Shown piece by piece: positions 61,157-64,000 of a DNA stretch of 64,000 bases. The notes under the pieces were generated by a model. That model had not been told where the DNA came from. It saw only the letters and a list, made by a program, of their open reading frames with translations, and made no database searches. Origin of the DNA: Bosea vaviloviae (GTDB lineage Bacteria; Pseudomonadota; Alphaproteobacteria; Rhizobiales; Beijerinckiaceae); the NCBI RefSeq assembly GCF_001741865.1, contig NZ_CP017147.1:2037001-2101000 (forward strand), written 5' to 3'. The translations under genes were made by a program, and so were the position numbers. Every line of letters begins with the position of its first letter. Position 1 is the stretch's first letter.

Positions 61157-61846
61157 TCAATACGCCGAGGCGTTGTCGACGTGGAAATGGTAGAGGGTGC
61201 GGGCGGAGCCGTAGAGCTTGAACTCGTCCGGCGAGACGTCGTCGCTGAGGCCTGCGCGCGCGATGACGCCGGCCAGCGCGGTGCGGTCGGCGGCCTCCAT
61301 CGGCTTCTCCACGCAATCGGCGCCGAGGCTCCTGACCGTGCCGCGCACGAAGAGCCTGGCCTCGTAGATGGAATCGCCCAGCGCCTCGCCGGCATCGCCG
61401 AGCACCACGAGATTGCCCTCTTGCGCCATGAAGGCGCTCATCGGGCCGATCGACCCCTTCACGACGATGTCGATGCCCTTCATCGAGATGCCGCAGCGGG
61501 CCGATGCGTCACCCTCGATGACGAGAAGGCCGCCCCGGCCGGTGGCGCCGGCCGCCTGGCTGGCGTCGCCCTTGATGCGGATTTCGCCCGACATCATGTT
61601 CTCGCCGACGCCGACCCCGGCATTGCCGGCGACCACGATCGTGGCCTCCTTGTTCATGCCGCCGCAATAATAGCCGACATGCCCCTCGATCTCGACGATC
61701 ACCGGCGCGTCGAGCCCGACCGCCAGAGCGTGCTTGCCGCCGGGGTTCTTGATCGTCCAATGCGTTTCATTGGTGTTCTGGGGCAGTTTGTGCAGCTCCG
61801 CGTTCAGCGAGCGCAGCGGAACCGTTGCGAGGTCGACGACAGGCAT
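61157..61846 (-). CDS. glxC: GlxC/MgsB, GXGXG-domain glutamate synthase subunit
   Basis: 229 residues, a beta-helix with repeated G-x-x-G-x-x-x-G turns, as in the C-terminal domain of glutamate synthase: IEGHVGYYCGGMNKEATIVV, GNAGVGVGENMMSGEIRIKG, GDASARCGISMKGIDIVVKG and GDAGEALGDSIYEARLFVRG. A structural subunit of the GlxBCD complex. Its ATG overlaps the glxB stop. Confidence 0.92.
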   Translation of the reverse strand: MPVVDLATVPLRSLNAELHKLPQNTNETHWTIKNPGGKHALAVGLDAPVIVEIEGHVGYYCGGMNKEATIVVAGNAGVGVGENMMSGEIRIKGDASQAAGATGRGGLLVIEGDASARCGISMKGIDIVVKGSIGPMSAFMAQEGNLVVLGDAGEALGDSIYEARLFVRGTVRSLGADCVEKPMEAADRTALAGVIARAGLSDDVSPDEFKLYGSARTLYHFHVDNASAY

Positions 61847-62736
61847 CAGGCGCGCTCCCAGGCGTAGACCTTGGCTGGTTCGGGTTCGAAGATATGGGCG
61901 CTTTCGATGCCGGGCAGGCCGGAAAGCGCGCGGTATTCCGAGCCGAAGGCGACATAGTCTTTGGTCTCCGCCATCACCGCCGGCTTGCAGGAGACGGGGT
62001 CGCGCAGCACGGCAAAGCCGTTCTCGGTGCCGACCACGAAGGTGTAGAAACCGTCCAGCGCCTTCAGGCTGTTCTCCAGCGCCTCGCGCAGCGAAGCACC
62101 CTCGCGCATGCGCCAGGTAAGGTAGCCCGCGGCGACCTCGCTGTCGTTCTCGGTCTCGAAGGACAAGCCCTCGCGCGTCAGCTCGCGCCGCACTGAGTTG
62201 TGGTTCGAGAGCGAGCCGTTATGGACGAGGCACTGGTCCCGCCCGGTCGAGAAGGGATGGGCGCCCTTCGTGGTCACGGCGGATTCTGTTGCCATGCGGG
62301 TATGGCCGATGCCGTGGGTGCCGGACATGCCGGAGAGGCCGAACTGCTCCGCGACCCGGATGGGAAGCCCGACTTCCTTGAAGATCTCCATGCGCTTGCC
62401 GGCCCCGACGAGGCGCAGGCCGGCAGCCGTCGCGAAGGCGCGCGCCGTCTCTTCGTCGGCGCGCCGGACCGAGACGATGAGATGGTTGGAGCGGATCGTC
62501 CGTTCCGCGGGATAGCCGAGATGGGCATCGAGCGCGCCGGCAACACGCTCCAAGGCGGCAGGGTCGGAATGGCTGAGCGTCAGCTTGACGAGGTCGGCCT
62601 TGTCCGAGCCGTAGATGGCGAAGCCCGCGCTGTCGGGCCCGCGATCGCTCATCGTCTCAAGCATGCCCGAGAGGAGCCGGCCTAGATCTTGCTCAAGCTC
62701 CGGAGCCTTGATGAATAAGCCGACGATCCCGCACAT
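61846..62736 (-). CDS. glxB: GlxB/MgsA, class II glutamine amidotransferase subunit
   Basis: 296 residues. The mature N-terminal nucleophile is Cys2 in MCGIVGLFIKAPELEQD, with the Ntn-hydrolase features SDRGPDSAGFAIYG, the Arg-His region GIGHTRMATESAVTTKGAHPF and VHNGSLSNHNSVRRELTREG. It frees ammonia from glutamine for GlxD. It starts 76 bases after the regulator with a promoter-like TTGACA between, and has GGGAGGG before its start. Confidence 0.93.
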   Translation of the reverse strand: MCGIVGLFIKAPELEQDLGRLLSGMLETMSDRGPDSAGFAIYGSDKADLVKLTLSHSDPAALERVAGALDAHLGYPAERTIRSNHLIVSVRRADEETARAFATAAGLRLVGAGKRMEIFKEVGLPIRVAEQFGLSGMSGTHGIGHTRMATESAVTTKGAHPFSTGRDQCLVHNGSLSNHNSVRRELTREGLSFETENDSEVAAGYLTWRMREGASLREALENSLKALDGFYTFVVGTENGFAVLRDPVSCKPAVMAETKDYVAFGSEYRALSGLPGIESAHIFEPEPAKVYAWERA

Positions 62737-62759
62737 GTGACCCTCCCGTCATGGCGAGA

Positions 62760-62787
62760 GTCCTAGCATGGGTGCTTATCCTGTCAA
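62760..62787 (-). promoter_or_regulatory. Candidate promoter of glxBCD-glnT with TTGACA box
   Basis: On the minus strand TTGACA (62787-62782) is followed after 16 bases by TAGGAC (62765-62760), then glxB 24 bases on. Two direct repeats of the form GTKCTTATCMKG (plus-strand 62772-62783 and 62797-62808, 25 bases apart) overlap and precede the -35 box and could be the operator of the XRE-cupin regulator encoded just upstream. Confidence 0.5.
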
Positions 62788-62812
62788 GAAACAAAAGTTC
62801 TTATCAGGAAAT

Positions 62813-63448
62813 CTAAAGCGCCTGGCGCGGATAGACGATGATTGACAGATAGGTCATCGGCAATTGCACGAACTCCTCCGGCCCATGCAGCGCGCCCGAG
62901 TCGAACAGCAGCGCATCGCCCGGCTTCAAGCGATAGCGTCCCTCGGCGTGCCGGTAGACCACCTCGCCGCTGAGCATGTAGATGAACTCGACGCCGGCAT
63001 GCTGGAAGCCGGTGAAGGGCGAGGCGTCCTCGCGCAGCGTGATGAGATAGGGTTCGACTACCACGTCGCCGCCAAGGGCATGGCCCAGGAGCTCATAGAC
63101 ATGCCCGGCCTTGGTGCCGCGCCGCTCGATGTTGACACCCTTGCCGGCCGGCACATAGGAGCAGTCGCTCTTCTCCTCGAAGGCGGCAAAAAGCGTGCTG
63201 ATCGGTACGTTGACGCTGGCGGCGATGGCCGCGATCGTGCTGAGCGACGGCGAGATCTGCCCGTTCTCGATCTTCGACAGCATGCCGGCCGAGATCCCGG
63301 CCGCCGCCGCGAGATCGGCAACCGACAAATCATGCGAGCGCCGGATCGCGCGGATCTGACGGCCGAGCGCGATCTCCAGTGTTTTGCGTGTCTCCCCCGG
63401 CGCTCCCGAGCCGGTCGAACTGTCCTGGACGCTCAACGACAGCACCAT
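62813..63448 (-). CDS. XRE-family regulator with C-terminal cupin domain
   Basis: 211 residues from the start at 63448. Helix-turn-helix LSVADLAAAAGISAGMLSKIE near residue 40, then a cupin (TGFQHAGVEFIYMLSGEVVYR; YRLKPGDALLFDSGALHGPE) that could bind a small acid or amine. Such regulators often govern amino-acid or polyamine catabolism. It is upstream of glxB in the same direction and probably regulates it. The open frame continues to 63805, but those residues are antisense to the neighbouring gene. Confidence 0.88.
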   Translation of the reverse strand: MVLSLSVQDSSTGSGAPGETRKTLEIALGRQIRAIRRSHDLSVADLAAAAGISAGMLSKIENGQISPSLSTIAAIAASVNVPISTLFAAFEEKSDCSYVPAGKGVNIERRGTKAGHVYELLGHALGGDVVVEPYLITLREDASPFTGFQHAGVEFIYMLSGEVVYRHAEGRYRLKPGDALLFDSGALHGPEEFVQLPMTYLSIIVYPRQAL

Positions 63449-63543
63449 CCCCTGCCAACCGCGCATCGTCGCGCTCGCCTGCAGACAGCAGGATCGGCCG
63501 GGGCGAGTCAACCGCCGCCAACGCGAGCGAAACGCACCGCGAG

Positions 63544-63559
63544 ATCGGCTTTCGCCGAT
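63544..63559. terminator. Small GNRA-type hairpin after the alcohol dehydrogenase gene
   Basis: ATCGGC-GAAA-GCCGAT on the minus strand, a 6-bp stem with a GAAA loop 56 bases after the dehydrogenase stop. It has no U-run, so its function as a terminator is doubtful. Confidence 0.25.
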
Positions 63560-63614
63560 GGTGGAGCGTCGGGCGGGAGCGGGCTGCATCGAGAGGGGGA
63601 TAGCGACCGTCATT

Positions 63615-64000
63615 CTAAAAGACCGGAACCCGGCCATCCCAGGCATTCCGGTAAAGCGCGATGATGTCATCGGTATCCGGGACGCGCGGATTGTTCTGCG
63701 GCGTCCCGGAGCTGAGCGCCTGCCGCGCCATCTCCGGCAGCAGCGCCTTGTAGCGCTCCCCGTCGATGCCGAAGCTTTGCGGCGTCGGAACCTTGAGCCG
63801 CGCATTCAGCCCGATGAAGCCTTGGACGAGCACGCGGCCGGCGTGCTCGTCGCTGTCACTCGCGCTCGCCCAGCCGAGCGCCCGCGCCGCGGCTGCGTAT
63901 TGTCGCGGTGCCGCCGACAAGGAATAGGCGGTGACGAGCGGCAGCAGCATGGCGTTCGACAGGCCGTGCGGCACATGGAACAACGCTCCGATCGGGCGGC
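63615..64000 (-). CDS. Iron-containing alcohol dehydrogenase (C-terminal part)
   Basis: The frame runs off the right window edge, so about 128 C-terminal residues are visible. FHVPHGLSNAMLLPLVTAYS is the second metal-ligand helix (H-x-x-x-H in type III iron-dependent alcohol dehydrogenases); the end (TDDIIALYRNAWDG) is the usual C-terminus. The substrate is unknown. It runs in the same direction as the regulator and the glx genes, 166 bases upstream of the regulator. Confidence 0.9.
   Translation of the reverse strand, partial: RPIGALFHVPHGLSNAMLLPLVTAYSLSAAPRQYAAAARALGWASASDSDEHAGRVLVQGFIGLNARLKVPTPQSFGIDGERYKALLPEMARQALSSGTPQNNPRVPDTDDIIALYRNAWDGRVPVF

Overview
The window is GC-rich DNA with densely packed genes from an alphaproteobacterium, most likely of the order Hyphomicrobiales and possibly near Bosea. 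This rests on the order lptC-lptA-lptB-rpoN-hpf-ptsN at the left end, the RegB/RegA redox pair beside a cyo operon, the inositol operon headed by an RpiR-type regulator, and the glxBCD-glnT cluster. The genus is inference; no rRNA is present to fix it. I saw no tRNA, rRNA, CRISPR array, integrase or insertion-sequence transposase.

Layout. Positions 1-7250 carry core genes: LPS export (lptC end, lptA, lptB), sigma-54, ribosome hibernation factor, EIIA-Ntr, class I fumarase and a small secreted protein. Positions 7250-11300 hold small accessory genes: a secreted alpha/beta hydrolase with an AraC-type regulator, a metallo-beta-lactamase-fold hydrolase, an acetyltransferase and a DUF1993 protein. 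Positions 11350-18350 hold efp divergent from epmA-epmB (EF-P lysylation), a DsbA-like protein, a histidine phosphatase, pyrF, twin DUF1330 genes, anmK and a VOC protein. Positions 18500-25750 carry an SDR lacking its catalytic lysine, an enoyl-CoA hydratase, an aldose-epimerase-like protein, a very long repeat-rich caspase-like protein whose catalytic His and Cys are both replaced, and an MFS transporter. Positions 25900-32770 form a quinol-oxidase block, cyoABCD-surf1, followed by a RegB/RegA-type quinone-sensing pair.

Positions 32830-51500 are an inositol island. An RpiR regulator heads the minus-strand operon iolC-iolD-iolE-iolB. On the plus strand are an SDR, iolG, an inositol-monophosphatase-like enzyme and a three-gene ABC importer. 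A second four-gene ABC importer lies beyond. A GGAA-N6-TTCC palindrome occurs both in the regulator/SDR intergenic region and just before the second importer, suggesting one regulon. The phosphatase next to an importer raises the possibility that phosphorylated inositols are taken up.

Positions 51540-58280 are a catabolic cluster: a DUF1185 protein, a three-part fusion (alpha/beta hydrolase, flavin reductase, Nudix-like tail), a luciferase-like monooxygenase, and a broken aldehyde dehydrogenase. The dehydrogenase has a frameshift and is fused by an apparent deletion to the tail of an ABC permease; the partner permease and ATPase remain. Positions 58400-64000 are the minus-strand glxB-glxC-glxD-glnT cluster (glutamate synthase-like plus glutamine synthetase-like, related to the N-methylglutamate enzymes), with an XRE-cupin regulator and the end of an iron-containing alcohol dehydrogenase.

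Several families of palindromic intergenic repeats are scattered through the right two thirds, including four copies of one element whose arms read through CATTGCGAGC...GCAATCCAG, and a trio of hairpins inside the second importer operon.
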